Counted from the stretch's first letter, positions 50,531-63,455 are shown. The stretch is DNA of 64,000 nt from Cinclus cinclus (GCF_963662255.1 NC_085049.1:21050142-21114141); one strand, 5' to 3'. Translations and numbers: made by a program. Notes: generated by a model not told the origin, from the letters alone.

Positions 50531-52055
50531 GGTTGCATATTCTTTTCATTAAGACTATGCCTGCATTAAAATAGTAGATGGCAAAAAACAAAGGGTATGT
50601 TCATTATTCCTGTCTTGCCTTGTAATGTTAAAACTTCCTAAAGGGCCTGCCTCAGCCTAAGCTTAAAGGAGATAATTGACACCAGCATTGGTTCCTTTAC
50701 TCTTCAGTATAGTTTTTTGAATGACTGCGTTTTTTTTAGCCAAGGGTACTTATTTTTAGGTCACTTACTTTGTGCTATTCTGAAAGCAATGTCCCTGTTG
50801 TTTAGGGAGTTCCAGGTAATTGCAAGTTTTGCCACCTGTATTTGGCTGTAATATTTGATAAAACTCTGTGTGTGGTTTCCCTCCAGACATGGTGCACCTT
50901 CCTAGCAGTGCCTCACTGCAGAGGAAAGGTCTTTTTGCAGCCAGGTAATGATAGTTTATGTCCATTTTTGCCTGGTTTTCAACTTTGTTCTGAACTAACT
51001 GAATGATTTCCATTAGCATTTTTGAGCTTGGTTAAAGTAAGTTTCTTATCTGGGGCTTTAGAAAGAAGCTTCCAAGAGCTGCATTTTGATCAGCCTAGGA
51101 AAGTAAAGAGAGGTTTAGTATGGCTTCATACAGCATTACAGGTTCATGAGGTCTGAGGAGAAGAGTCCTTATCAAAGAGTGCTTATCATAGGGAGAGGGC
51201 TGACTGCTTCCACTTTTGTCGTAATCTCTCTAAAAGAAGAAATTGCACCTGGATCTTGTGGACTGTGTGACTCTTGTGAGTCCATTAGGATAAAGTTCAC
51301 AGTGAGCAAAGAAATGAAACACAGTGGAAATTTTCAAAAGACAAAATTATGTTACTGGTGCCTCAGAGTGAATACCTGTAAAGGTGCTGTCTTCAATGAA
51401 GAGAACTCATTGCGTGCATTAGTCTTCATGACTCTGCTATTTCATGCTCTCATGAGTTTTTATCTTATATTAACACTCCCACCAACTAAGGTGAACTCTG
51501 GAAAAGTGGGGGAAATGGGCCACAGTGCTAATTTGCACCAAAGATCTGGGTTTTTTCAATAGGATTCCTCTGACTGCTGGGCCCAGTTCGATGCCACTAC
51601 AGTAGAAGCTTCAGGCTCTCTCCTATTCCTAACCATCCATGTTTCAAACATATTTTTAGGGAATGCTAAGGGTGCATGACATTGCAGTCACATGCTATCT
51701 ATATTCAGTTGTAGGGAATTGCTGGCTGAAAGCCAGTTGCATGAATCTTAGTCTCAGTGGAGAAGATGTGACTATTTTATACCTCAAAGCAGAATTTTAA
51801 TTCTCTTCATCAGATCTGCTATCTGATCTGTCTGGCTGCCATTAGTTACTCACAGTTCCTTTGGGGAATCTGCATTTTATGGTGTACTGTGTTTGAAGAA
51901 GGCATGTTTGACATAAAATATCTTGTACAGCAGTGGGGGAAGGAGGGAATTACATAATTTAGAATTTGGATAAATAATACTACTTAATGATTACTTTCTT
52001 CTATTAGTAAATAAAGCACAGTTTTAAAAGCACAAGACTTTTCGTTGGGACTTAC

Positions 52056-52124
52056 CTTCATTCTTAATATCCTGCAGTATTTGTATGCTTTGTCTGTCCA
52101 AATCAGAGCTGGTTTTGTAGGTTG
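52056..52124 (-). CDS. candidate minus-strand coding exon, helical peptide
   Basis: This has the best splice sites of the minus-strand set. The acceptor is AGTTCTGGTTTCTTTTCCAG and the donor is the consensus AATGAAG then GTAAGTCCC. The 69 bases are a multiple of three. Starting with two carry-over bases, the frame reads TYKTSSDLDRQSIQILQDIK and then NE, leaving one base. The heptad-like spacing of Leu and Ile suggests a coiled coil. One other frame is open and one is closed. Its phases agree with the exon at 57872 upstream and the one at 41950 downstream. The family is not recognised. Confidence 0.34.
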
Positions 52125-54299
52125 CTGGAAAAGAAACCAGAACTACCTCTTTTTGACACTGGTGTCACTTATTTTGCCAAGCTTTTCCTTCCTGCCTACT
52201 TGACCAGATAGACTGTCTGAATGAAACCACCACAGCTTTCTACACCACAGTAGAAAAAAACCTTTTTGATGACTAAATTATTGTATAGTATACTTAAATA
52301 ACTACTGAGCAGCTCCACATCTGCCATACACCCCAAAGAATAAGGAGTTCAGGATGATGCCTGCCATGCCTGCCATCCTGTCTGCCTCTGGTAGCAATAT
52401 CCTGTCTGTACTCTCCCAGTGCCTTCTGTCACCAGATGCCATTTCTGAGAGTCAGTCTTACAGGGTTATGAGCTTGGTTTAATGCTCAATTCAGCCACTG
52501 AAGAGCCAGAATGGGAAATGAGAACAACATGGAGCTTTTTCACAACCTTGAAGCTTCTTATCTATCTCTGGAATTGTGGCATTACAATGTCAGATCTCCA
52601 TTTTGGTGTTTCATTTCCCAGCTTTGCTATCAATGCTCAGATCACAATAGTACAACTAAATATTTTTTCCCATCCCACCCTACTGCCCTCCGTGTGGGAC
52701 AATGCAGACTGACAGAATTACACTTGTTTTCATGTTTAGCTGTAATTATCTTAAATGAAAATTTTGCTTAGTCTAAGACAAAGAACAATCAGTTGCTCTC
52801 AGAAATGTCTCTGACAGTGAGACTTGGGCACTGGCTGTCATTTTTCTTTAAGAAGTTGTCAAGGAAAACTTGTGCCAGTCAGAGCTGCGGAGTGTATCTT
52901 TCTACATCTTTCTTTTAAAATGTGCTCACAGTGATGCAAGCTGCATCCCAAATTCAGTATCATTTGGAGACAACCTAAAACTGTAAGTTGTTTTCATACA
53001 AAGCCATGAAACTGCTACGGTCTCCAGGTTGAGACTGGATAAAAACAAATGGTTTGGAAACATATTTCCACTTCATTTAGAATGTCAGTGACAGTCTTCT
53101 GCCTCCAGCTGTTCTCCATTCAGCACCTTCCAATGGCTTTCTGGGTTGTTATGATTTTGACATGACCATGTAGGGTCCTCAGAGAAAAGTCAGACTTTCC
53201 CTCACACCCGGGGTCTGGATATTCCTGTTTCTTTTTATGCTGTGGCCTGTCTGCATGCTGTGTTTGTCATTCTCTTCTGTTTTACCTGCACTCTACAGTG
53301 TTTCATCCGTTAAACAGTCTGTGCAACTTGGAAAAGAAGAGATTTCTGTACCTTGCACCTTTCCCCAGAGTATTCATCTGACCCAAATTCAGTACTTGGG
53401 TGCAAAGCAAAGGGGCATTTTTATCACTGCCAGCTGCAGCCCACAGAAAAATGTAATATTCAACAATGAACAGTGTATTGTGAACAAATGAAGCAGACAC
53501 CTCCATCATCAGCAGCTGATTTTAGGAGCAAAGGTGGTTTTTATAGTTCACAGAAAGTTGGCAACTCCTGTCAACAAATGCAGTGCATTTTATTCCTATC
53601 AGAAATGAAAAGCTTACTGCATGTAAGACATGTTTGCTGTTTTCAAAAACTGTTTTGAGATCTGATACGATTTGTGAATGTGCACTGTCCCATAAAAGCA
53701 GAAGAATAAGTGTTAGCCTTATGATAATTCATTTTGATTTGGGAAGTTTGAAATATTAATGTTTCTAGGTTCTTTTAAAGTATCTATTTGACAATTCCTA
53801 CCCATGTTAATAACGTCTCCATGCAGCACTGGCACTGGGAGCTGTTTTGCAAATGTTTCTAACCTATTTAATTCTACATAGCACCCAATTTGTTAACAGA
53901 GAATTTTGTAGCTATATAGACATACTGTTTGTGGTGTGCAGCCTAATGCAGTTAACCATTTATTTTTAACTTCACATGAAGACACAATACAAAAGGATTA
54001 AATAACAAATACTTAACTGAGAATGAAATGAAAGTAGATATTTTCTTGTCCTAGGCTGGAGCATTGTGAGCTAGAAGTTCAGAATGAAATGAGAGACTAT
54101 AATGTAACAGAAGTAGTATGTGGTTAAGAGATAAAGACTAGGCAGCTAAACTCTCTGAATTACAGTATTTAATATCCTGTCTTGGCATAATCCAATGCCT
54201 GTTATGTGTTTTGGTGCAAATTTTGGTGCAAATACCTGTTCATTTATTCACCTCAGTTTTGGAATATTCTCCTATTCTCCCATTTAACTAAAGTTACAT

Positions 54300-54495
54300 G
54301 TAAGCACTAAACATGAAACTCAGGACAGCTGTAATGATATTCATGGTGATTCAATAAGATAGCACAGCTTTCAAATACTGATGCCCAAGGCTAGAATTTG
54401 CAACTAAATCTGCTAATTAGGTTAAGAGCTAAATACCAGTAGGCGCCTATCTGCATCCTTAGGCACCTAAGTACCTTAAAAATATAGCCCCATAG
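54300..54495. repeat. possible ancient amniote interspersed repeat
   Basis: The pieces TAGGCGCCTATCTGCATCC and TTAGGCACCTAAGTACC, followed by TTAAAAATATAGCCCC, resemble a repeat family seen in turtles, crocodiles and birds with TTAGGCACCTAAATACC cores. The TAGGC/GCCTA words are palindromic. I cannot name the family with confidence, and the borders are rough. Confidence 0.4.
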
Positions 54496-57400
54496 CCACA
54501 CTTTTATTTGTAGAACAGCAATGATAATCATTCCTTACTTTGCAATTAACCTAGGAAGAGAAGACCATGAAGTGTCTCAACAGCACTATAAAAGGGGCCA
54601 GAAACAAGAGGATCTTTCCTGTCTCAGCCTGTCATGCTGACTTTCTGCTGTCTGCACTAAGAGCTCTGCTCGTGGCAAAGCACCCCTTCAGCTTGTTCGG
54701 AGTGTAATACATAGGGCAAGCCGTGGTGTCAAGGTTCAGGGAAGCTTATGGGAGGAGCATGCTGTATTTTGCATTGCATATTTTAAATGGGCCAGTATTT
54801 CTTACTCTCTTATAAATCACCATTTTTACATGATTTGAGGTGGAAAAATTGTAAATCTAACTACTTCTCTTAAGCCAGGTGTGGATAGAGGTGGGTTTGT
54901 ACCATACTGGTTGTATGAACAGGCATTGGGATTTCCTTGTGCTCTTACTGACTCCATGACACTGACTATGGCCAATACTGTGCTTTCTGTCCAAATCCTG
55001 TTTTGCTGTCCAGAGACACAGGTTGTGTATGTTTAATGACTCTTGGCAGGGGGCAAGCTGTGAGGAATATCTACTTTTCAGCTGACTCTTTCAGAACCAG
55101 AAGGATCTAGCCCAGCGACTCACTGTATGAAAGAAATAGTGCTTAAAATGAAGCTAAATGGGTAACATCACCTACACGAACAAAAAGTAGAAGTGTTGTA
55201 AAAAGAGGTCCTGAAGGGTTTATAAATGTGCCCCTGTCTATGGCTCATATGGAAGCATTGAATTTATAAAGGAAATACATTTAAACTGCAGATTTTTATA
55301 CTAACTGTATGAAATGAATGGGTTATTTTAAGGAGAAATGAACCTAAATTCCTCTTGTTATTCTGTTATAGATCTAGAAGTACTGTTTTGAAGATTTTAT
55401 TTGCCTCGGATTAATTTTAGCATAATTAATATGTGTCTGGAAACAGAATATTTTTAATAGCCCAGCTGAAAAGCAGTTGTATTTTAACTGTGGGAAATAA
55501 ATTCTACTTCTTCCCCTAGTCAAAATATTATTTTGATGATGCTACGTTTAAGTTTTCTACATTTAATTAAACCATTTGAAATTGGTTGTTAGGTCACTGG
55601 CCTTCTTTTATATATGGAAGGAACCACTACAGGTTAAGATAACTTTATGAAAGATTCTGTAATTATTTTAATTACAGCAGCTGTGTTGTAAGTTGCAGTG
55701 AAGGGGTGATGCACATTCCCTTACAGATTTACATGCCTACATGTGCATTTTAGAACATACTTCTGCACATGAGGAGTTTGGTTATTACCATTAATAAAAA
55801 ATCATATTCAATATTTTTAAAAGCTGATTTTAAACTTCAAAGTAGGAGTGAATTCTTTCAGAGTTTGCCAGCAGCAGCTCTATAGTTGAAAGAAATACAA
55901 AGATTTTTAATTTGCGAAGGCCAAATGAAATTCTTAATAAAAAATGATACTATGTAGAAAGATGACCAAGATGCCTATTGTCTTCCAATACACCCAGGTA
56001 AAAACTATTTCCCAGTGGTTTGCAGATTGAAAAGTATTTAGTGCAGATGATGAATGTGAAAAGTAGGATGGATTCCTGCATGACAGGCTCTACCTTTGAA
56101 ATATGAGACAACAAATAATTTTGTTAGACTGATTAGTTGGCAAAACCTGGGAAATAAGTTTAAAAGTGTGTGGAAAAAAATGCAATCTAGAAGTTGTCCA
56201 AGTAGGTTCCTAACTGGAGAGCTTTGAGAGAAGGGGTAGGCTGTTGCAGCAGGATTTGAGAGATGATCATATTATTCCCAAACACTGAAATGGAAGACAG
56301 CAATAGAGACTTGGGGCTGAGATGGAAATAAGAAAAGGAACCTCTTTTTTTTTTTTTAATAAGGATTTAAGAAATACTCTAATATTTTCTGTCCTTAATT
56401 AGCATTATATAATATGTGACATACTCTGTCATAGTAGATGCTGTGTCAGAAAAGTTGCCTGGAAAAAGAACACTCTTATTTTAAACATTATAATTAATTG
56501 AAAGTGCAGAGAAGCTCCTAAATGAAGACATACAGGAATGAAAGAGATTAGTTATATGAGGTAGGACATAAATAAGGACAGACATAATAAAAAAATACAT
56601 AAATTATTAGTGGTGTACAGAAGGTGAACTGGGAAGGGTTTTTCACTTTCTTCAGTGTAAGAATTTAGTAACATTCACAATGCAATGAAATGTTGCAAAG
56701 AAAATTTTTTTTTCCCTTTCAAACAATATCTGCACATTACCTAAAGATGTTCTTGAACTCAGGTGTGCAGAGAATATTGTTGAAACACAGATTGAGGTTT
56801 AGAAAATGCCAGTGGCTGGTGGTTCCCTGATGTGCAGTGCCATTGCTCAGTTTTCTGCAGCTCAGGATATGTCTCCTCGTGCTTAACTATGTAATTACTT
56901 AAGAAAACAAAGGAAACCATATGGGACACGTGCAGTATAAATGCTGTGTATTACAAGTTTAAATCAGATGTAAAATCTCAAAGAAGAAATCTCATTATAG
57001 TAGACTGTAACTTGTTTGGATATTGCTTTTGCTCCAGAGTTCCAGGCGCCCAGTTTGGAGGAGACTCCAGCAGTGCTGCCCCTGGGTGCCATGGTGGCAA
57101 GGGCAGTGGCCATCTCTGACTGAGGGCTGTGAGGCCTGGCTGTGGCCAGTCCAAGGGATGATGTGGCTCTGGACCAACCTGCTGTGCCCATGGGAGAAGG
57201 GAGAGAGGCTCATGCCCCTGTTCCTCATGCCGCTGCACCTAGCTAGATGGAAGCCTTTGGATGCATTGTATAGCTATGCATCCATTCATTCAGGCTCTGA
57301 ACTGCTTCTCAGGGCTGGATTCTGAGACAAGTTTGGTCCTTCTGTTTTCACATTCAGTGTTTCACAGCAAGTTCAGCTTTGGCTGCTTCAAGGCCTCTAA

Positions 57401-57871
57401 AATACGGCTGGAGTTTGTCAATGGCCCTGGAGAAACCCCTGGCTGCCAGCTCTCCTCTCAGCTCTGTTGTGTATGAGTCTGACCTGTTCCACCCCACCTC
57501 TGAGTCTACACATGAGCTTGGGTTTTGTTCTCACTAAACAGAGGGTAACTGGGCTTAAAGTAACAATTTCCAGAAAGATAAGTCAGAATCAAGGTCAGGG
57601 GCAGCCCTCATGTGAAGGACTACAGCTCCATCAATCCCAGCAAGAAAGTGCCTCTCCTGGATGGATCCCATCACTTTGCTATGTTAGGCACATTTGCTAT
57701 AATCTCTCTTTCTCCCCAGAGAGGATTTTCCTGCATATACACACGTGTGTGTTCACATAAATAAAGTTAGGATTGATACCTTGGAGATCAAGTGACAGTG
57801 TATATCCACTCAGTTCAAGATGTAACTACTTAGAGCAGTCTTTAAAGATCAGTGTTTGTCAGGAATATTAC

Positions 57872-57914
57872 CTGACTGTAACAAATTTGTTTGGGGAGAT
57901 TTACAGAGTGATAT
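57872..57914 (-). CDS. candidate short minus-strand coding exon
   Basis: On the minus strand a good acceptor (CTGCCCTGATCTATCCCCCAACAG) and a good donor (GTCAG then GTAATATT) enclose 43 bases. In phase 0 it encodes ISLCKSPQTNLLQS and leaves one base, which joins in frame to the exon at 52124. One frame is closed and two are open. The segment by itself is weak; it gains support only from the phase match on both sides. Confidence 0.25.
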
Positions 57915-58284
57915 CTGTTGGGGGATAGATCAGGGCAGGGTTGATACACTGTTTTGAAATATGTGCTTGCCTCTGTGCATCCTTAAAAAGAATAAAGGAA
58001 ATTTCTTTCCAGGGAAAAGGGAAAAGAAAATTTAAAAAAAGAACCATATCTTCCAGGGAATTCAGAGTAGGAAAGTTTTACATCTGTCAGCAGTGGTTGT
58101 ATTTGGAGATTTCTCAAGCAATGCATGAAATAATATTCACTGAGCTATAGATAGAATAGCAGTATCAGGTAAAGAACATCGTTTGGACCTTCCAAGCTTT
58201 CAGTGCCCTGTTCTCCTTTTCAAAGCACTTCAGCAAGACTTGAATACTATTTGGGAAGTGTTTTTCCATTCTCCATTTGCAGAG

Positions 58285-58505
58285 TATAGCATCACAGAAA
58301 GTAGGATTCAAAGAGACCCCCAGATGTTATGTTGGCAACTCCTTTGCCTGGAGAGAGGATAAACCGTACTTACTTCATTCCCAACAGATGCCTGTCTAAC
58401 CTATTCATAAAAATTTCTAATGAGTGAGATCCCACAGTCTCCTGGGAAAATCCATGGCAATCCTTCACACTATTAATCCTTAATTTTTTTCTCCCCCTGT
58501 CTGAG
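58285..58505 (-). mobile_element. old CR1 LINE 3' fragment
   Basis: The plus strand resembles the reverse complement of an old CR1 3' region: AGCATCACAGAAAGTAGGATTC, then CAACAGATGCCTGTCTAACC, TATTCATAAAAATTTCTAATG, and GAGATCCCACAGTCTCCTGGG. It is strongly diverged and non-coding, with approximate borders. Confidence 0.55.
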
Positions 58506-59320
58506 TAGCCAAAACCTCCCCACATCATTCATTTTATGTGATGATCTGGAATGCAATTCTGTTTGCTTTTAGAAAACTGCATGAGCCACTTGGCTGCTAG
58601 GTAATTCAGTTCCTTTGGCAGTCTCACACTTCAATCCTGCACTAGGAAATTCTTGCCAGTTCTTTGTGATTTTCATGTCTGTCTCATGATACTTGGTGGT
58701 TTTCCTGAAGCTACAGTCACTGAGACAGATCTTCACTTTTGCAGAAAAGAAAACAAAAAATCAAGTGTTCCGCACCCAGGAAAATGCTTGCAAAGACTTA
58801 AAAAAAAAAAACAGAAACAAAGAAACTGGCAACAAATGTTTTCAAGTTTGCTTTATAAATTTTTAGGTTTTTAAAATGCTTGGACTGCAAAGAATTAGGT
58901 TTTGATCCACACGTGCATGAAGGTCTGCTAACTTGCCTGGATCTGTGCAAGCATAGCAATCAGTTCAGAGAAATGAATCCTAAACTTGATAATATATAAC
59001 TGCAAAAATATCTTTCTGCTGCTTTCAAAATCAGTATAGAGTTTATTACTACAATTGCCCTGTAGAATAATGGTTAGTAAACTTTATAAAACCATGGTAT
59101 TTGCAATCATAGCATCATACCGATATCAAACTGTAGTAAGGAATGTAGTGTTTGCCTCGAAGGAACTGAAGTGGTTCAGAAAGTTGGGTAAACAGGGAAC
59201 TGCATTCCTGCAGAAAGGAAAATACTGAGGTAAAATGTTTAGGTGTAGCAGATCATTTTCAGGAGGAATACTGAAGGAATTTTCTTGATTTGTCACATTT
59301 GCATAGTTATATATCAGATG

Positions 59321-59352
59321 TATGTATATATATATATACATATATATATACA
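59321..59352. repeat. (TA)n palindromic microsatellite
   Basis: Two TATATATATA blocks flank TACATA, making a near-perfect self-complementary tract able to form a cruciform. Confidence 0.88.
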
Positions 59353-60734
59353 CAAAAATATGTATCATATGTATCTTCATTTTCAGAATTTTTCACATAG
59401 ATGTTACTTTTTATTGCCAAAAAATAATTTCATATATATGTAAAAAGTACTAACTCACAAGGTCTTATGTCTTTAAGAAAATATTTAGGATTTTATAGAT
59501 TTGCATTAAAGTGGATTTACTTGTTGGGAAGAGTTTTGCAGATTTTTTCAGAAAATAGTATTAAAGAAGGGATTGAGGGGAGAAAAATGCCAACTTCCCT
59601 CATTTTGTATATTATTAACACATACCAGATGTCTCTTTTACAGAATGGATTATGAGATGTGACCGAGTGAGTTTTACTAACAGACCTGTAACTTTTCAAG
59701 TCAGTGAAACATTAAATGCTCTGTGTATTTTGTCTTGTAGATTGCTACGATGCTGAAAATAGGTTTGGAGGTTTTTTCTCCTCCTCTTGCTCCAAATCTG
59801 AATACATCTGGTGTTTGTTGTCTTTCTGTAAATGATGGCTGGACTTAGTGGTTTTGACCCTAGTTCATTTTGATTAAGCTTGTTAATATTTTATGGGTTT
59901 AGTATCTGTTTTACAACATTTCCATTACTGTGTATTTTATTAAGGTTCAAGTGGTTTGTATTTTTATGGTTGCATCTGGTCTGCATAAACTCTGCTCCAG
60001 TTTAAAAAGCTGCTTGTCTCAGTAGTGGGCATGGGGAATTTTGACATATAGTGGGATGTGTGTGTGTTAATCACGTGTTGGCACCTACAAAACTCTTGCT
60101 CCTGGAGAAGCTCACAGTAATCTTACTGGCTGAAGTATGGAAAAGGCTGTGTGTCCCTGTTCATTCCTTTGTGTTTGTTCGCGCTTGCATGTGTATGTTT
60201 CATATTGCCATACCTTCAGTATTTTACCATGTTTGCCTTCAAAACAGGAGTAGTTTCTCTTGAAAGGTGGTTCAGAATGCTGTTGGGATAAGTCATGTGA
60301 TTCAAGTAAATTATTGGAGACTAGTATGTATTTTATTAAGTCTTTAAGAAAAAAATCCTATGTCAGAGTCAAGGACTCTTGAGCTTAATTGAAGTCAATA
60401 TGATGTTGTTCTCTTGATAATCATACAAGTTACTAACTTGCTTTGGTGTTCAGCTGGCTACATGTTGTGCAAGCTTCTCCTGCATCTATTGTTTGATTTA
60501 TGTTTAAAAAGGGAAAAAAAATGCTTTCTTGTTTCAGTCACATAGATTATTGTATTTCTGAAAAGTAAAATAGGCAAACGTCAAAGCAAATTTAAATAGT
60601 ACTGTATTAAATAACTAGTTTCTGAGACTGTAAATGCACTGAAAATAATGTTTCCCAAGTATTTCTTGATTTTATTATCATACCCCTTTTAAAGTGTTTG
60701 TTCTGGAGACCTGAGAATTTGATGGAGTCCTTAC

Positions 60735-60773
60735 CTGACTTTTTTTAGAGGCATTTGCTTTGTAAAGCATTTG
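60735..60773 (-). CDS. candidate short minus-strand exon
   Basis: On the minus strand a good acceptor (TTAGTACTTCACTCCTTCAG) and a near-consensus donor (GTCAG then GTAAGGAC) enclose 39 bases. They are open in phase 0 and encode QMLYKANASKKSQ. The end phase matches the start of the exon at 57914. A segment this short is often open by chance, so its value lies in the strong donor and phase. No upstream exon ending in phase 0 was found before the CR1 copy. Confidence 0.22.
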
Positions 60774-61754
60774 CTGAAGGAGTGAAGTACTAATGCAGTA
60801 GGATGAGTTTGCAGGAGTGCACAGTCATTGAATATGATGACACATTCAGCAGTCCCTTTTTCAGTTCTTTACCCTAAAATCTGATCTCATACCTGAGGAT
60901 GCAGTCATGATTCTGCTGTGAGTTGGGATGTAGACTCCTCATGAGCTTCTGTGTCTGAACTTTGCATCCTTTGCTTGGCTCTATCCTGGCTCCTGTGCAT
61001 CAAAATCAGCTGTTCTGCTCCAGCATTTCAAAGAGAATATTGTTCAAATCTTGTTCCTGCTAAAGGGCTCTTGAAAATTATGTCTTACTTTTAGTGTACC
61101 TCACAACTCCACTGCAATTCTAGGTTTTTATTTCATGTTTTTTTTCCTTCTGCTCTTCCAGCACTGACTGCCTGTCAGTACCATTAGTCCTACTCACTTT
61201 CTCCTCCAGGACGAATTTTAATTACTTGAGAGTATTCCAGTATGCCAGAGGTGTATGAAAAGATACATGAACATATGTATTTTGTGCATACAAAGTTTTC
61301 ACAAACTCTTAAGGTGGGAGTAAAACATATTCATTGGTGCTGATAAAGAAATTAGGTTAATAGCGCTTGCTCTCTGGTGGTTTTAATTTCCACTTTGTTT
61401 CTTCACAGCACTCAGTGATTTGAAGGCAGTCTGTCAGCAAAATCTCTATCAGCCTTACAACTCAAAAAAGGACAAAAATACTAATCCATTTCCTGGTGTC
61501 TGTCTGTGGTCTGTGGAGTTTTAGAGAACTCAGTTTCTCGTGTGCTTAGCCAGAGCAGTGAGACTGTGAGGGGACTAGTTTAATGCCTTAGCACTGCAAG
61601 AGTATTTTTGCAGCACAAGGCATGGCAGTTCATTTATGTGCACCTGTGCTTTGAAAAAAGTAAGTTAATGCCTGCAAAGTTTCAGTCTTATTGCTGCAGA
61701 ACAGCCCTGCCAATGAAAAAGCAAAATGAAAGCTAACTAAGTACATGCTCCTTG

Positions 61755-63455
61755 AAGAGCTCTGTCAGTGTAATCCAGCCCCAGCTGGATGTAGCTCCAT
61801 TCCCCACCACTCTCTGGGCCCAGACATCCAGCCAGTCTTTTACCCAGTGAACAGTGCGTGTCCCTGTCCAAGCCATGAGGAAAATGCTGTGGAAAAGTGT
61901 CAAAGGCTTTCCTAAAGTCCAGGCAGGCACATCCACTGAGGGGGTCCCTGTCCTAGGAGATCAGGTGGGTGAAGCAGGACCTGCCTGTACAAACCCTGGC
62001 TGGCTGGGCTGATGCCCTGGTTGTCCTGCATGTGTTCATGATGGCACTCAAGAGGATCTGCTCCATGACCTTTCCTGGCACCGAGGTAAGGCTGACAGGC
62101 CCAGAGCTCCCTGGATCCTCCTTCCAGCCCTTCTTACAGCAGTGTCACACTTCCCTTCACCTGGGACCTCCCTCCCTTCACCTGGGACCTCCCTGGTGAG
62201 CCAGAACATCTGGGAAATGATGGAAAGTGGCTCCATGAGCACTGCCACCAGCTCCCTCAGTACCCTTGGGTGGATCCCATCCGGCCCCGTGGACTTGTGC
62301 AGCACTGATCAAATATTTCCCTCTGGATTATTTGGGTTTCATTCTGCTCCCTGTCCCTGTCTTCCAGCTCAGGTGGCTGGATGCCCAGAGAACAACTGCT
62401 CTTACCATTCTGAGGCAGAAAAGACATTTTTCTCATTCTTTGCCACTATAGGACAGTAAAGGATGAAGATTCTCCTCGTCCCTCCTTTTGTTGCTAATGC
62501 ATTAATAGAAATACTGTTGTCTGTGGAAATAAGACATTAAGTTCTAGCTTGGCTTTGGCCCTTCTAATTTTCTCCCTCCATGACCTCACAGCATCTTTGC
62601 AGTTCTCCTGAGCTGACTGTTAAGCTGCCTGTCTCTTCTTCCAAAGACTATACATTTTCCTCTTGCACCCTGAGTTCCAGACAAAGCTCTCTGTTAACCA
62701 GACTAGTCTTCACTGCTGGCTTGTCTTTGGGCACATGTGCACAGCCTGCTTTAGGATTTCTTTCATGAAAAGTCTCCAGCCTTCCTGGACTCCTTGTCCT
62801 TCAGGACTGCCTACCCAGGAAGGCTGTCTGGCCACCTCCTAAACTGGTCAAAATCTGCCCTCCAGCAGTCTAAGGTGGCAGTTCTGCTAATTTCTTTCTG
62901 TCCTTCTCTAAGAATTGAAAACTCCAGGAACCTCCTGGACTGTTTCCCTCTGTGTTGAATTTCCAGCAACTGGTAAGTTTAAGGTCTCCATGAAAACAAT
63001 GGTAGTGATCATGAGACTTCTTCTCTCATAGAATGCTTTTATTCTAACATTATAATATAATAGAATATTTCATCAAGCTCTTTCTCCTGGTTGGGTGTAG
63101 CAGACTCCCACCAGGATAACTGCCTTGTTGGCATTGTCTGACAAAACCATTAACATTCAATTCTGTCACTGCCATCAGTAAGATCCAGACAATCCAAACT
63201 CCCAGTCACACAGGGCTGCCCCTCCGCCTCCCCTTCCTTGCCTGAACCTCCTGAAGAGTTTGTACCCTCCCATTGCCCTCCTGGTGTGCCAGTCATCCCA
63301 CCATGTCTCTGCCAAAGTAGCTCTGTCAGAGTTTTCCTGCTGCACAGTGACTTCCAGCTCCTCCTGGTTGTTGCTCCTGCTGTGTGTGTTGGGTTGTAAA
63401 TGTGCTCCAGGCAGGCTGTCTGTTCCACCAGGTGTTTGGGGTGGAGAAGCCCTTG
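61755..63455 (-). mobile_element. large CR1 LINE copy (minus strand), internal part, decayed
   Basis: Read on the minus strand, this is the CR1 endonuclease-to-reverse-transcriptase region. The RT entry motif is well preserved as KSTGPDGIHPRVLRELVAVL (about 62250-62300), followed by GLSALPRC-like and KAFDT-like pieces and a WVKDWLDVWAQRVVGNG block near 61800-61860. The endonuclease-side part runs up to about 63455, with the reverse complement of GAAGAGTTTGTACCCTCCC and TTCCAGCTCCTCCTGGTTGTTG. Frameshifts are frequent. The catalytic YADD block and the 3' UTR are missing at the 61755 end, which is unusual because CR1 copies normally keep their 3' end. A 21-base exact tandem duplication lies inside (62153-62194). 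Confidence 0.88.
62153..62194. repeat. 21-base exact tandem duplication within CR1
   Basis: Two adjacent identical 21-base units at 62153-62173 and 62174-62194 begin with CCCTTCACCTGGGACC. They double the motif REVPGEG on the minus strand without shifting the frame. Confidence 0.9.

Larger units (their letters stand above)
44651..52055. other. unassigned AT-rich DNA with isolated exon-like signals
   Basis: A plus-strand candidate exon at 46532-46602 is listed separately. Weaker signals are a plus-strand acceptor ending at 45652 with a frame stopping at 45717, and a minus-strand 27-base segment at 49870-49896 with a very good pyrimidine tract. A further minus-strand donor near 50030 (TCACAG then GTGAGATAA) is preceded by two good acceptors. 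An (AAT)n run lies at 45515-45527. Microsatellite-like AT sequence lies at 50465-50530. No interspersed repeat is recognised. Confidence 0.35.
52125..58284. other. unassigned DNA
   Basis: It contains the candidate minus-strand exon at 57872-57914, a possible ancient repeat at 54300-54495, and a GC-rich block at 57040-57250 that is open in several frames on both strands. No convincing plus-strand gene is seen. Confidence 0.35.
58506..61754. other. unassigned AT-rich DNA
   Basis: It contains the candidate minus-strand exon at 60735-60773 and a (TA)n tract at 59321-59352. A further minus-strand donor near 60890 (CCTCAG then GTATGAG) has a 23-base exon-like segment in a phase that does not fit. 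No repeat is recognised before the large CR1 copy. Confidence 0.35.
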
